From: Stercorarius parasiticus
Taxonomy: Eukaryota > Chordata > Aves > Charadriiformes > Stercorariidae
DNA length: 64,000 nt
Assembly: GCA_013396915.1 (NCBI GenBank)
Contig: VWZL01000079.1
Location: 206,865 to 270,864, forward strand
Direction: 5' to 3'
The position numbers and the translations under genes are program-made. Of the stretch, positions 24,545 to 37,200 are shown piece by piece. The notes under the pieces were generated by a model. That model worked only from the letters and a program-made list of their open reading frames with translations, had not been told where the DNA came from and did no database searches. Every line of letters begins with the position of its first letter. Positions within the stretch are counted from its first letter, which is position 1.

Positions 24545-25215
24545 GATCATAGATGGTTTTTTTTAGAATATCTGAGGTCGGAGAGACCTCTGAAGATCAT
24601 CTAGTCCAACACAGTGCATAAAGCAGGATCAGCTAGAGACAGTAAATCAGGGCAGCGTGCAGTCGGGCTTTGAATATCTCCAGGAATGGAGGCTCCATAA
24701 TTTGTTTGGGAAACTTGTTCTAGTGTTTTACCACCCTCACAGTAAAAAAGTTTTTTTTTTTTCTTATGTTTAATGGAAGCTTCCTGTGTTTCAGTTTATG
24801 CCCCTTGATTCTTGTCCGGTCATTGTACACCACTGAGAATAATCTGGCTCTGTGTTTGTTATTCCCTCCATTAGCTGTTTATATTCATAAATAAGATCCT
24901 CCTGAATTGTTTCTTCTCCAGGCTGAACAGTTCCAGCTCGATCAACCTCTCCTTGTATGTCAGATGCTCCAGAGCCTTAATCTTCTTTAGGGTCCTTGGC
25001 TGGTCTCACTGAAGTTGTGTCTCACCAGGGCTGAGCAGGGTGGAAGGATCACCTCCCTTGAACTTCCAGCAACACTCTTCCTAACGCAGCCCAGGAGGCC
25101 GCTGGCTTTCTTTACCATGAGTGCAACATGGACAACTTGGTGTCCACCTGGATCCCCAGGTCCTCTTCTGCACAACTGTAGGTGCTTTGGAGAGGCACCC
25201 AGTCATGCTGATTTC
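24545..25215 (-). mobile_element. Old CR1 LINE, 3' half
   Basis: The tail is degraded to ATCATAGATGG...AGAATATCTGAGGTCGGAGA. The body matches CR1 through TCATCTAGTCCAACACAG, CTTCTCCAGGCTGAACAGTT (24,914), GATGCTCCAGAGCCTTAATC and AACGCAGCCCAGGAGGCCGC (25,084). No ORF2 frame longer than a few dozen codons survives, and a poly-T run (24,751-24,762) interrupts it. It is clearly older than the 7745 and 14,024 copies. The 5' edge is unclear. Confidence 0.9.
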
Positions 25216-25679
25216 AGAGACGTTTGAAGCTTCTCTGTCATGCTGTCCTCTCTGCACTTTTTAATATGCATGTGCTTGAAATGGACCCCTTTCAGCCACA
25301 TTTTCCTGACTACAAAGTTTCCCTTGTCCACATCACTATTCACGCCTTGCTTTCCAACCCAGTCCATCATTTCCTCACTTGAATGTTCACCATCTACCTC
25401 CCTTGTTGTTCCTAGTTTAACCCACGCTCACCAGAGTAGCAAGACTGTTGGCAGAGATGTTGCCCTCCTTAGTGAGATGTTGCCCTGCTTAGTAAGGTGT
25501 CTCCCCCCAAGCTTGCTTCTTCGCTAACCACAACGCTGGACCTACAATTCAAAGAGTATTTTCTTAAAAGACAAACCCTGAATGATGCTGAAGCATAAAC
25601 TAATCTGAGGCAGTAGAGGATGGGGTCGTAATAGTTATGCATAACTAATGGAAATTCAGTAGGAGGGATTTTTAATGAA
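25216..25679. other. Spacer between two old CR1 copies
   Basis: No repeat is recognised. A 95-residue plus-strand frame (25,240-25,527) is Ser/Thr/Pro/Leu-rich and has no domain. A tandem GAGATGTTGCCCT-like duplication occurs at 25,455-25,485 (two copies of a ~26 bp unit). Confidence 0.45.
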
Positions 25680-26380
25680 TCTGTAAATTCATTTGTAATA
25701 GTCTGCCTGAAAAATGGCAAACATAATAGGCTACACAAAAAGAGAAAATAAAGGTGATCCCTGCAATTACAGGACTCTAAGCTTGACTTAAATGCTTTGT
25801 AGAGTATTATAACAGTTCTTGAAAGAAAGAACAATTAAGGACACAGACAAAGGCGGTGAGAAAATTACACACATGGTTTTATCAAAGATGTCAGCCTAAT
25901 CTAATACCTATATTTTTTAAGCACTGATATCTTAGATAAGGTGATGCAGTGGATTTAGTAGATATATCTTTAAAAAAAAAAAAAATGCAAACCCAAACAC
26001 TCTTTATTGTTTCCCACAGGAAATTACTGCTCAAGGAGGAGATGATGAACATTAATATAATAGTAAGCCGATAAAGAGCTGGCTAAAGAAGAGCCTATAA
26101 TAGCTTATATTAAAAGGGGTGAATAGGACTGGAGAAGGACTGTTACTTGTATTCTTCAGTCATCAGTCTGAGACTGGTTCCACTTAATTGACCAATGATC
26201 TAGAGATAAGAAGTAGGTAGGTGTTCATCAAAAATTTTGGCTAGCAAAATTGGAAGGAACTGACAATATTAGGGAAGACTGAATCATCAATTAAAGAAAA
26301 CTGGTGGAGCCTGTTTAAAAGACTAGATGTGGGATGACATTTAAGAATGCAGGTAGAAAAGTAATGAACCTTGGTATAAA
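25680..26380 (+). mobile_element. Ancient CR1-type LINE fragment (RT region), heavily eroded
   Basis: No open frame remains, but the sequence follows the RT region of a CR1 lineage common in turtles and crocodilians as I remember it. Blocks in order: CTGCCTGAAAAATGGCAAAC, GCAATTACAGGACTCTAAGC, CATGGTTTTATCAAAGATGT with GTCAGCCTAATCTAATA (25,893-25,930), GATGCAGTGGATTTAGTAG (25,942), TTTCCCACAGGAAATT, AAAGAGCTGGCTAAAGAAG, then CTTCAGTCATCAGTCTGAGA with AATTGACCAATGATCTAGA (palm region). The expected AGTAAGGCATTTGA segment is replaced by an A14 run at 25,972-25,985. Neither end is intact. Age must be great compared with other copies here. Confidence 0.72.
25972..25985. repeat. poly-A tract (14 nt) inside the ancient CR1
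   Basis: Fourteen adenines sit where the CR1 RT frame should continue, so this is an expansion or microsatellite birth inside the element rather than a retrocopy tail. Confidence 0.85.
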
Positions 26381-29122
26381 CAGGCAAGACACTACCTGAA
26401 GGTAGCAGATAAACTACCTGCAAGTTGATGTTCTGCCCTGTCCTTGTCCTGTCCCCTTCCCCATGGATATGCCATGGCTGGGGATGTGCACAACTTGTCC
26501 CCTGGCTGCCCTCCTCCTGACTAGAGTGTGGTGGGACAGGGCCTGACTGTGACGTCCTGCCCTGTCCCCCATTACAGCTTCCAGGAAGCCACTGGCCCTA
26601 GTGGCACCCTGACACTGACTTGTATTATTGCACATAATTCTGGTCCATTACAATCATTACACCAATTTTTGCAGTAAACTGTGTATTTACAACTTTTTTG
26701 CAAGTTTTGATAGTTCCTAAGCATGTAAAATTACAACAAATGTGGTATCCTTGGTATCCTAATTTAAAAATAAAATACATTTGCAATAACAATTAAAGAG
26801 GGTTTTTTTGGTATATGTTCAGGTTTTGGTTGTCTCCCCTTTCAATCCCTTTTCTGCAATTCTAAGGGCTAAAGCTGCATTTGAAAATTAGTCTTAAACT
26901 AATCAAAATATAGAGTCCAACAGTTGTGGTTCTAACAAAAAGAAGAGGGAAATATCAGAAAACTTGGGATAAGAACCATAAGGACCGGTCACATAACATT
27001 TTTACTTGTTTAATCTGAGACCTTATTCTCAAGTCCAATGGCTCAATCTCACCTAGTACAGCACTGGAATGTGTGCATGTGCCAGGGAATGGCACTCGAT
27101 CTATGCGTGGTAATATCAGGGTCTTACTTGAAATTTATAAATTTGGGTATGCAACCTGGCTCTGCCTCTGAAAAAAAGTGAGATTAAGTTCTAAATGATT
27201 ATACAGGTAGACCACGTGAGACAAACTGCCAATTTATACATCTGAAGGCATCAGGGGGAAAATTTGCAAAACTTTCAATTTTTTCATTCTAGACAAAAAG
27301 GTCACGTATGGAAGAACCAAATCACTTTGAGATTTCAGCCAGCTTTCATGAGCATCTCAGCCAATTTTTCTAGTCAAGGTATTTCAGTAATATCAGAGAT
27401 GTTTACCCTAAAGAGTCATTTTGAGCTGTACCTTGTTTTTTCCTTAGTACGACACTCATTCCCATTTCCACTAGGGATCAGAATGTAAGTTGATAGTGAA
27501 GCCTGTTTATTAAAACCACAAATAAATGTGTACATCAGTGAAAATTATGTAAATGTCTTACAGCTTGAATACGCATCCTCTAAAACCTGCTTTGCACATG
27601 TCAAACCCATTTAACCTCTGAAGAATCATTAGATTTTCATCAAAATTCACTCCTTGATCCTCACTTGGATTTGAACCATGAAACTAAGCAGTAAAGCTTT
27701 GTATCTTGCATTAAACCCCAAGACATATCCAGTCCAAAGCATTCTCTCCTGTCAAAGCGTGGAATTTTGTAATGGGATCAGGAAATGGCATGAAAATTTT
27801 TATTCACGAACCAAATATGGCATTGAAATGCCTAGCAGAGGCTATATAACACAACTTCATGCTGCACTGGTTTAATCTTTGTCTTACTCTGTGCGCCGAA
27901 CATTTTTTTTTTCTCTTCTTCATTTACAGCTCTCTCTCAAGTCAGAGAGTCTGAAGAGGCAGGGAGGGTGCACAAATCAACTTAAGAGAGCCCTGAAAAG
28001 GTCAGCTTTGCACGCTTGCCCATTACCTTCTGCAGGCAATACAAGGGATTTAAATCATGGCACCTAATTCTAATGAAGATTGCAATGCGAAGAGGGAAGG
28101 AACAATATGAATTTGTTCTCATGACAAGGATAATAATGGGAGCAGAGAATAGTACAAATGCAATGTAGCGCCATTAAAATTTTAAATCTTCAGTCTCATG
28201 GTTTGCCTAAGCTGTACTAGAGGTGGGCATGGTATTTTATAACACCAAATCCATTTAATTTGCTTAGAATATAAAACCACAATTTAGGATTTAATTCAAT
28301 TTCTGAAGGAATTCTTGACTCTTGATGACAATTTCAGTTACCTGCTCTTCTTAACTGTTGATTTGTACTTATTGCTATCAAGTTCTTTGCTTTTCTATTC
28401 ATTACATATAATTGCTACTTTCATTTTTTTTCCTTAGCATTGTGTTTTCAGCCTGGATTTCTATGGAAAAAAACTTCTGTAATCACTCTGTGATTGTGTG
28501 TTTGTGGAGGGGGTATGTTTCAAGAATTTCCTCATAAATAAAATAGTTTTAACTCATTGGTCATTCTGAAATAAATTTGACACATACATAAAGGTTTCAG
28601 CATTACCAAGTTCACAAAAGGTTTATGAGATAGGAATTTGTGTAGAAGTTAGGACCTCATTAAGAGAAAAACTGCTTTGTAAGTTCATTTCTTATGAGAT
28701 ACCAGAAAATCTCCTTTGGAAATGTTTTTATGAATGACCTAGGAGAAAGGCTTCAATCAGAGATCTCACTGTATTTGGTACGATGTCCTAAAGAAGCCAA
28801 GTTTCATCAGGTCAACTGCTTCTAGCTGAGGAAAACTGGTCAGTGAAGAATACAAACTTACAGAGGGTTTTGTAGTGTTTATAAGAGAAAAGCTTTCAAT
28901 ACATCTGCCACGTTTTAGAAAAAGTCTTGTCTAACAGTCCCACATCATACCATGACTGTTACCATTGTAGCTTTGGAGCCTGCAACTGTCTCCTGGTACA
29001 TTCTAACAGAAACTTCTTAGTCAGCACATATTAACCATGTTAAAATGCATCACCCAGTATATCTGCCTTTCTTTTCAGACTGGAAGACCAGCTCACAAAT
29101 ACTAAATTTCACTCTATGCCCT
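26381..29122. other. Unique sequence with a small GC-rich island
   Basis: 26,425-26,600 is strikingly GC-rich compared with its surroundings and carries a hairpin (26,533-26,568). The rest is AT-rich without recognisable exon or repeat. Frames at 27,264-27,488, 27,678-27,875 and 27,879-28,067 have no domain. Confidence 0.4.
26533..26568. repeat. 10-bp GC-rich perfect hairpin
   Basis: GGGACAGGGC at 26,533-26,542, a 16-nt loop, and GCCCTGTCCC at 26,559-26,568. The right arm overlaps the second copy of an 11-mer (CTGCCCTGTCC) also found at 26,433-26,443, so the left arm could pair with either copy. Confidence 0.85.
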
Positions 29123-29958
29123 TGTACTGGATTTACTTGTTTTGGTAATGAGGGGGGCTGCAGGGGTGGCTTCTGAGAGAAGAGACCATGAGCTGCTTCC
29201 ATGTCAGATACAGACAGTTCCAACCAGCTCCCAGAGGGATCTGCTAAGGCGATAACTTGTTGAAGAAAGAATAAAACATGCTGTGCAGTGTCTGTGAGAG
29301 AGAGGAGTGAAAAAATAATGTAAAAGAAACAACTATACAGACACCAAGGTCAGTGAAGAAGGAGGAGGAGGAGGAGGTGCTCCAGGTGCCAGAGCTGAGA
29401 TTCCCCTACAACCAATGGAGAAGACCACGGGAAAGCAGATGTACCCCTGCAGCCCATGGAGGACCCTGCATCAGAGCAGGTGGATGTGTCCTGAAGGAAG
29501 CTGCATCTTGTGGAGAGACGCCCACGCAGGAGCAGGTTTTCTGTCAGGAACTTCCGCCTTTGGGGGACTCACACTGGAGCAGTTTGTTCCTGAAGGACTG
29601 TACCCTGTGGAAAGGACTCACACTGGAGCATTTCTTGAAGAACTGCAGCCCATGGGAAAGACCCACGTTGAAGAAGTTAATGGAGGACTGTATCTCCTAG
29701 GAGGGACCTCATGCTGGAGCAGGGGAAGAGCATGAGGAGGAAGTGGCACAGCAGCAGCAGAGACAACGTGTGATGAACTGACCGCCTGTTTGGAGGGAAG
29801 GAGGTTGAAGGGAAGTTGAGCCTGGGAAGAAATGGGGCGTGGGGAGAAGGTCCTCCTGGTCCCTATCTTTTGTATTATTTTCTCCCCCTGGACCGCTGAG
29901 GAGGCGGAGGGAGAGAACAGCTTCATGGGCATCTGGTAGATAAGGTCAACCCACTACA
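29123..29958 (+). mobile_element. Solo LTR of an avian endogenous retrovirus (ERVL-like type)
   Basis: It starts with TGTACTGGATTTACTTG and ends ...GTCAACCCACTACA, so it has the TG...CA termini of LTRs. Flanking five bases are GCCCT (29,118-29,122) and ACCCT (29,959-29,963), a 4/5 match consistent with a decayed 5-bp target-site duplication. Internal landmarks recalled for this avian LTR type are AGGGGTGGCTTCTG, CAGACACCAAGGTCAGTGAA, GGTGCTCCAGGTGCCAGAGC, a minisatellite with CTGGAGCAG units, CAACGTGTGATGAACTGACC and GTTGAGCCTGGGAAGAA. There is no primer site or internal region next to it, so it is a solo LTR left by recombination. Reading frames inside it (106-115 residues) come from the minisatellite and are not genes. 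Confidence 0.82.
29411..29725 (+). repeat. ~46-bp minisatellite inside the LTR
   Basis: Degenerate units begin with a CCCATGG/CCTGTGG-like motif and contain a CACACTGGAGCAG core. Starts are near 29,453, 29,507, 29,557, 29,603, 29,649 and 29,694 (spacings 54, 50, 46, 46 and 45). The unit is not a multiple of three, so frames change from unit to unit. Confidence 0.8.
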
Positions 29959-32900
29959 ACCCTTTTCTATCATGGTCAATCTGGCAGGAATTCGGGTTTC
30001 TAGGAACTGTTCATACATGTCCAAAATGACAAAGTATAAAACACCCCAGTCAGCGCTAAGATGGTCAGGTTTATACTCTTTCCATCTGCAACCCCCACAA
30101 TCTTGCAAAATCTTATGTTTAAATATATATATATATATGTATATGAACTGCCTGCACCTTTTAAATACAGGCTTCTCAAAGTAAAGACCCATTTATTTTA
30201 TGTACTGTGGCTCTATACATGCAGTAACAAATAAAATTAAACTAATGAACTCTTCTCTTCAATTCTAATAGACGAAGCTGAAGATTCAACATGTGTAAAT
30301 AAGCCAAGTCCTTCTATAGGCATTTCTACAAGTGCTCATCCAACCCTAGTATCCTTAACTTGTTGCTAAAAACTCAGTATATACTGTATTGACCAGTGGG
30401 ACAAATTGCATTTGGCCACAACAGCATGGCAGAACAGGAGACAGTAAATACGAGAGACAGGATATTTACTCTGTTACACAAGAGCACATCACTAAGTTAC
30501 TTTACATTGATCAAGTCTAGCAGGATCGGACAGGAAAGGACTGCCTGAGCCACCGAATACATTTTTTCTGCCATTATCATGGGCGACTAGATCACATAGT
30601 TTTTTGGTTGGTGGGTTTTTTGTTGCTGGTTTGTTTGTGGGGTTTTTTTATGAATTTCACGCTGCATCCTAAAGCTAGTAAAATTTTTGCTCCCTCTGCT
30701 CCGAACAAAATTTAGTCCTATTGGAGCAACGATAGTGCTGCCACCAACTTCAGTGGATCAGTTCTAGATTTGGAAAGGCATCAAGAAGTAGTAGGAGGAG
30801 TGGAGTAGGAAAAATGGTATTTATGACTGCAAAACCATTTCAAAAATAAACAATAAATATAAATGGGAACTTCATGAATGCATAAAAAGTGAACAGATGA
30901 ATTGATAAGAAATGTCAAATCTATTTTTATATTATTGTTCCTAGTAATACAGAGAGAAGAAAAAGAAATGGTGAAAAATGGTATTTGAAGAGAATTATTT
31001 TTCAGGTGTTCTTAACACACTAACCAAAGAAGACACAAAGTAAGCTTTAGGATTACCTTAATGAAAATTACTTGTTTTGCCAAGTATAATTATGATCCTA
31101 TCCCTGAACTAAGAAGACAAACAAATACAAAAGAAAGAGACCTAGAATGCATAATAAGAGAGATTTTAAACACAAAATATGATATTGTTTAAGCATCTAA
31201 TTTGAAGACGATACTTGATCACATTCAGAAATGCAATTAATTCCTTACTTGGAAACTGGTAATAGTCTTTCTCAGCAAGCTGTACCTCAGGAAGAAATAG
31301 GAATTATAAATGGCTTTACTCTCATGACTTCATAAGAGTAAAATATGTAGCATACCTATTGATTGGCAACTGCCCTCCGTGGATAAAATGAGGAATCTTC
31401 TTCATGGTATTCCTTCTCTCTCAGGAATTCAAATTCTGACCCTGAAGTAAGACTGTAGCTCCTAAGGTTGCCTGAATTTATATTTATTAGATTAATAGCA
31501 TGCTTCAAACATTCTTCAGAAGCTTTTCTTGGTTTTTGTTTGTGCTTTTTTTTTTTTCTCTTTGAGTTGTTTTTGTTTTTTTATTAATTAAAAGAGAGGC
31601 TTCTATCTTAAAACTAAATATAAATAGTTCTGAAGAGCATTAATGTAATCTGCAGAGGTACCCTGGAAGTTTGCAAATTCCTCATCCTCTCAACATTCTC
31701 ATGATGCAAGGAAATAAGATAACTCTTTTTCAGGGATAAGAAAGTGACAGACAGAGAACAGCATCTAAAAATCTGTCTGCCTAAGGTTGGTACAGCATGG
31801 TGAAGGTAGTCAGGCACTCAGGAACTTCTAGCCACACCTGCGGTAGGATACACAAAGGAAGCAACAGGGATGAGAGAAAGAACGAAGACTGTGGGCCCTC
31901 CTTTAAATGAGTATCTTACCTGTTCATCTGCAAAGCTGCACTCATTTTTATTCTTTGGCCCAACAAATATTCCAAAAAAGTAGAAGACTTTAGGAAGATC
32001 ACAGACTCATTTATCATCCTTTGATTCAAAGGAATCAACTTGCACCAACCTAACAGTATAAATTGTGTAAGCACATTTTCTCAAGATGGACATTCTTGGA
32101 ACGAAACAATGAGCTTTCCAACTCCCCTAAATAAACCACCAGATCAGAAAGCACTTGTTTTCCTACAAATGCATAAGCACAGATCCTCTACTCCCTTCTC
32201 CAAGAGCATATATTGAAGACCACTGGGTTCTGCTGCCTGGAGAAGCAAAGGAGGTGCAATGTGAGATCACTGTAGTAGGCTGTATGCTTCAGTCACTTGT
32301 TGCAGCCTTTGCAAGCAACTGGAAATTATGAGTGCCTGGAAGTTATTTTAACTGGGGGAACATAACCTTGGAGGGGTGTACAAAAGTGTTTTTAAACTAC
32401 ATTACTTTTATCTGCTACACTAGGGTTTTTTTCCAAGACTTCAATGAACAAAACCAGCCCTGCTTATCTCTTACTTCTACCCATCAGACCCAAGTGAAAT
32501 ACCTAATTTAAGGTAAGTAGGAGAGAATCAGACCCACTATAAGCTCCATAATTCCTCAGAAACCCGAACAAAGCTTAATCAAGTGCAAAGCCAGGCCTTT
32601 TACAATCGCAGACCAAGTTTTATACATTTCAAGACCCTGATTCTCTACTGCATTACTCAGCAATACTGCTGTCAAACGGCAGGAGCACAGCTGAGAGCTA
32701 TTCCCTAAGTGTTGTGTTAGCTCCATAAAACATGCCTTAACAATTCAGTCCCTAACGATTTCATACCCCATATGCTACAAAGTGGAGACACTGAGGGCCA
32801 GCAGGTCAGCATTAATCATTTCCTCCTGGACAACATTATGAAGTGATACCACTGATATTAGTTAAATAGCTCATAGAAATAACCAGTATAACAGAGGAGA

Positions 32901-34028
32901 CTCCACAGCATTACACCTGGTACATTAATGGAACTGTCAAACTTTTTGTCTGGCTCTTTGCTGCCTGGTACCTTGGTTAGCCTTTTATGCATGAGCTTAG
33001 GGACGGTAAACAGGCATAAAATCAGACCTCTCCATTCATACGGGCGTAACATTTTATATCGTAACTGCGGTGGAAAGAGCTGCAGATTCAGATTTTATGA
33101 ATTTATACAATCTTTTCCTTTTACCTACAAGATAATTAGAAGAATACAACAGAACAATTTGTGTTTAATCATATCAGAACCACTGTAGCTCTCTAGTGAT
33201 TTAACTCCTCCCTTCTAAGCAACGGGTGTTGAACATATGCTAAAACTGCAACATCACTGATGCCATTCTTAATTGTCTCCTGTATTGCTAAAAGAGTCTC
33301 TTTATGAGCATTGCTGTGCTCCACGAGGTCTCAGGCTCTCAAGCCCCGTGCTGGGCCATTCCACTACCTGTTTATTACATGTAATTAGAGAATGCAACAC
33401 TGACTTGAAAGTGCTGGAATGCCTTGAAAAGCACAAATATATTACTTCTCTGTTTCTGAGCACATAGGCAGTAAGCTCTATAATTTTCTTAATTTTCTTA
33501 GACCTTTTTTGTTGTTGTTTCCTTTTCTCCATCAAATGAACACGAATCTCCTACAGGAATAAGAAATGCTGACTTTATGCTTGAGCTTTCAATTCTCTTT
33601 TCTGGTAGAAAGCCAGCAGGAAACCACCATGCTTGTGATAATAAGCGTACAAAAGCACACATATATTCCTATATATGTTTTTGTTCAGAGCAAACATAAT
33701 AAGAAATAAATACATAAGAGAATGTAATGAGTTAGGCAGGCTAGCAGAGTTTCTAAGAACGCTTCTCTTTTTTATTTTAGGTCACCTAGAAATATGTTTA
33801 AAACATCACAAGGCTGGGGAGCTGCAAGAGCTGCACAAGACTTTTAATATAAGAACCGGGTTTATACACTTTGGTATGGCAGTGTGTGCCTAAAGGTGGA
33901 TGGAGATGTAATCCCGATGACTTTATGACCTACTTACATTTTCATAATAATGTAAAAGATGTGTAGTATACATGATAGTCAATCTCTGAGATCTCTGCAT
34001 GTGTACCTACATTTATGGGTGTGAATGT
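29959..34028. other. Unique AT-rich sequence
   Basis: (TA)n-rich run at 30,124-30,143, a T/G-rich stretch at 30,598-30,650 and a pyrimidine run at 31,546-31,580. No exon is recognised. Short frames at 32,858-33,188 overlap on both strands and have no domain. 30,745-30,765 (ACTTCAGTGGATCAG) recalls the same old dispersed motif as 17,390. Confidence 0.4.
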
Positions 34029-34237
34029 TAACTTCTTTACTTTGAGGGTAACAGAGCACTGGCACAGGCTGCCCAGAGAGGTGGTGGAGTCTCCGTCTCT
34101 GGAGATATTCAAAACACACCTGGATGCATTCCGTTCCAACCTGTTCTGGGTGACCCTGCTTTGGCAGGGGGGTTGGACTAGATGATCTTTGAAGGTCCCT
34201 TCCAATCCCCACCATTCTATGATTCTGTGATTCTGTA
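34029..34237 (+). mobile_element. CR1 LINE tail
   Basis: From ACTTCTTTACTTTGAGGGTA through GGCACAGGCTGCCCAGAGAG and GGGTTGGACTAGATGATCTT to the tail ATTCTATGATTCTGTGATTC. Residues would be [24 protein letters not shown] if read in frame. The CTGGATGCATTCCGTTCCAA segment groups it with the copy at 331. Strongly 5'-truncated, about 210 bp. Confidence 0.94.
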
Positions 34238-37200
34238 ATGTGAAAACAGTAGATGAATATTTTCAGTGGAATTCCGTGGGGATATGTGGATGCATCTGAT
34301 GGAAGGATACCCCTAACAGGAGTGGTCTGTAAGAGCAGGACCTATATAACGATACATCATTTAGACAGTAAAATGCAGGAAAGCAAGGAGAGATTAATGT
34401 GACAGGACAACAATAATTGATTGCTCACTTGTAGAAAGATGCACTCTTTCAGAAACTTAAAAAAAAAAAAACCCTGGTAATGAATATAACGGTGTTGGTC
34501 TTAAAGGAGGCCACTTTTCAATTTTTTTTTTTCTGAGTGTGGAGAGTTCATGTGCACACACATGATTTTCTGATACCATTCCTTGCTTTCTACCACAGGT
34601 ACCAACATGCCAAAAAATTGAGTCTCTGTGTTCTTTGGTCATTATTATTTGCCCTCTGGTTGGTAGCAGTGGATGGTTCCTAACGTCATGACTCAAATGT
34701 CAGAGAAGATCCTTTCAGAAACTAGCGGTGAACAGCATACACAAAGCTATGCATCAAGCACTGTCAAAAAACTAAGACAGCAGAAATAAACGAGGTCCAA
34801 AAAAACCTTTACAAGGACATGGAGCTACGTTCCCTTTACACGGGTGATACATAGGATATAACTCCAAGAGCAAGAGATTTTACTTTAGTAAAACTCTCTT
34901 AGCTCCACAAAAAACAGACCACCACCACTACAGGAGCCTTGCTGTAGATCCAGACTCTCCTGTCCCTTACATCTCAAGGACGTCTAGCTCACATATAGAC
35001 ATGCCAATCACAAGTGTCTAATATGGCAGAAGAATTCCGTCTTTGATGACATTAAGAAGTGATACCATCTTCATTACTGAAATTTTGATGCCCAGTTCAT
35101 ATAATGACCTTGACGTGATAGGGTACCACACAGGGTACAAATTCTGTATTTTGTTCTTTCCTTTTGCTAGGCCTTTATATCATCTCTATAGGGATTTCAA
35201 CTTCACAGCTCCTATGAAAGGGTCATCCCATATACCTTCAGCTCATACAACCAAGCTCACTACAAGTCCAACCCTCCATCCAGCTCTGATTCTATTTTCT
35301 GCTCATCACCACACAGTCCAAGCCCTGAGCAGGAAAATCATGACATCTGCAGTTTTCCAACATAAAATAGCATTACAGCGTTCTCCATCCCTATTGCTTA
35401 TAACTCTAAATAACTACTTTGAAGGTTTCAGATTAATGAAAGCACCTTCTAACACTGAGCATTTTTACAAGGTTATGGTTAACAGCGAACAGAAAGTGAG
35501 AGATAATGAAACGACTTAAACATGCATGCCACCTCCATGCCACTTAAATGATATTTTTTCCATCATGTTCTTTTTCTATATTACATAGTTGGTAGCTGAG
35601 AAATCTATAAAAATATAAGGAGGGAGGAAACACCATAGATCTGAATGAAAATGCCAAACACAGAATATACGTTCTTGTTCCAACTATAGAAATTTTGTTT
35701 GGGGGGTGTGTGTTAAAAAGTTAGTTAACGAAATAAACTTTCAAAGACACCCTGTTCCATCAAAAGAAATATTACACCTTCTTGCTCTCAAGACTGAGGA
35801 TCCGTGTTGGGTAATGCAACCTCTGTCTTTCCAATCAGCTCGTAGAAAATGTTTTAAAAATGAAGATACTTTTTTGGGGGTCTGATCCTGCACTCATCTT
35901 ACCTAACCTTCTCCTTTTGCAATGCTGAGGAATTAAATATGTTTAATTTTCAAAATGGAAACAAAAAAATAATCAAAGCCTGGAAAAAGGTTGCCTAGGT
36001 ATGTATCTCATTAGTGTCTCAACATGAGCCAGATTTTAAAATTTGGAGTGAGCCAAATTTAGAAAGGAAAGGGCCAAATTACGTTCAGCATTGAATCTAA
36101 GCTAAACGGCTAGTTTTGCAGGACTTCAAGCAAACAAAGAAAAAAACTTGACAGTTTTAGATGCGTTTTTCTTTAAGTTTGAGCTTTTTAAAGTTCACAT
36201 CACATAGATGACTAAGTGGTGCAAGGTTGATTTGCAATTTTTGCAGCTGCCAATTGTTTCCCTCAAGAGGTTTTTTTCCTCTTTCCTTCCTTCTTTCTTT
36301 TTCTGCCCCCCCCCGCCAGATTGTACAAATCAATGCTTATTCCAAACATGAAAAGCATTGTTTTGAACACCAGTTAAGGTTGCCAAGGAAACTACAGTGT
36401 TGTCACTCTCACATCATTTACAAAACCTATGCACTTTATGGCAAGGAAATGAATAGTTAAAGGCATTATAAATCTTATACTGACAAAACAATGAACACAT
36501 GCATTATTTTCCTTGGGAATATAGAAATGGAAAGACAAGCCCTCTGATCCTAAGAATCCGAGAACATGGGGTTTTCCCTTGCAAGCTAACACTAAATTCC
36601 TTTTAGCTATAAGCTATGAATAGATGCTTTTTCTAAGTTCCAGCCAGCCAGAAATACGTTCAGAAGAACTTCCAACTTCAATATTTTAAAAAAACTGACC
36701 ACCCAGCTAGAGAGAGGCCGTCTTTACTTTGTTCAGGAATGCTGTGAATATGCTTTGATTATGAAAATTAAGCCCAAGGCATCTCAAGCTGTGCAAACTG
36801 GGCTGCCCATGTTTGGCTTAAATTAGAGACCGCACTAGAAAATATTGATAATTGTGCCTGATTTTGTTACCACTCAAGTAGATGGTGAAAGAAAAATCCT
36901 ATTGACTTCAAAGAGAGAACTGTTATGCCCACACTTTCTATCAAAATCTACGACAGCAAGATTAATTGAAAATGTAGCAGCATTTTCCATTGCTGTGGGG
37001 CAGTAGTTAAACCACTGTGATTGTCTAAGACAATGTTATAGAAGGAGAAGAAAATCGCATTTTAACCATTACAGCATTTACGGAAGGACTAATGCTTTTC
37101 CATTATAGTTCTGAAGAATACACACAACCTTCAAAATCTTTGTTACAACATTTCCCGTGTTCCCCAGATGTTTGCTGAGTGAAAAAATAGTATTCATATG

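Noticed and set aside
25469..25834. 121-residue minus-strand frame
   Set aside because: Antisense to the ancient CR1 for much of its length and without protein similarity I recognise.
29353..29735. Two overlapping 106-115 residue frames
   Set aside because: Both lie in the LTR minisatellite; the repeated GGACTCACACTGGAGCA units explain the open frames.
35043..35519. 158-residue plus-strand frame, the longest outside repeats
   Set aside because: No recognisable domain, biased composition, no supporting splice or start context, and one such frame is expected by chance in 64 kb.
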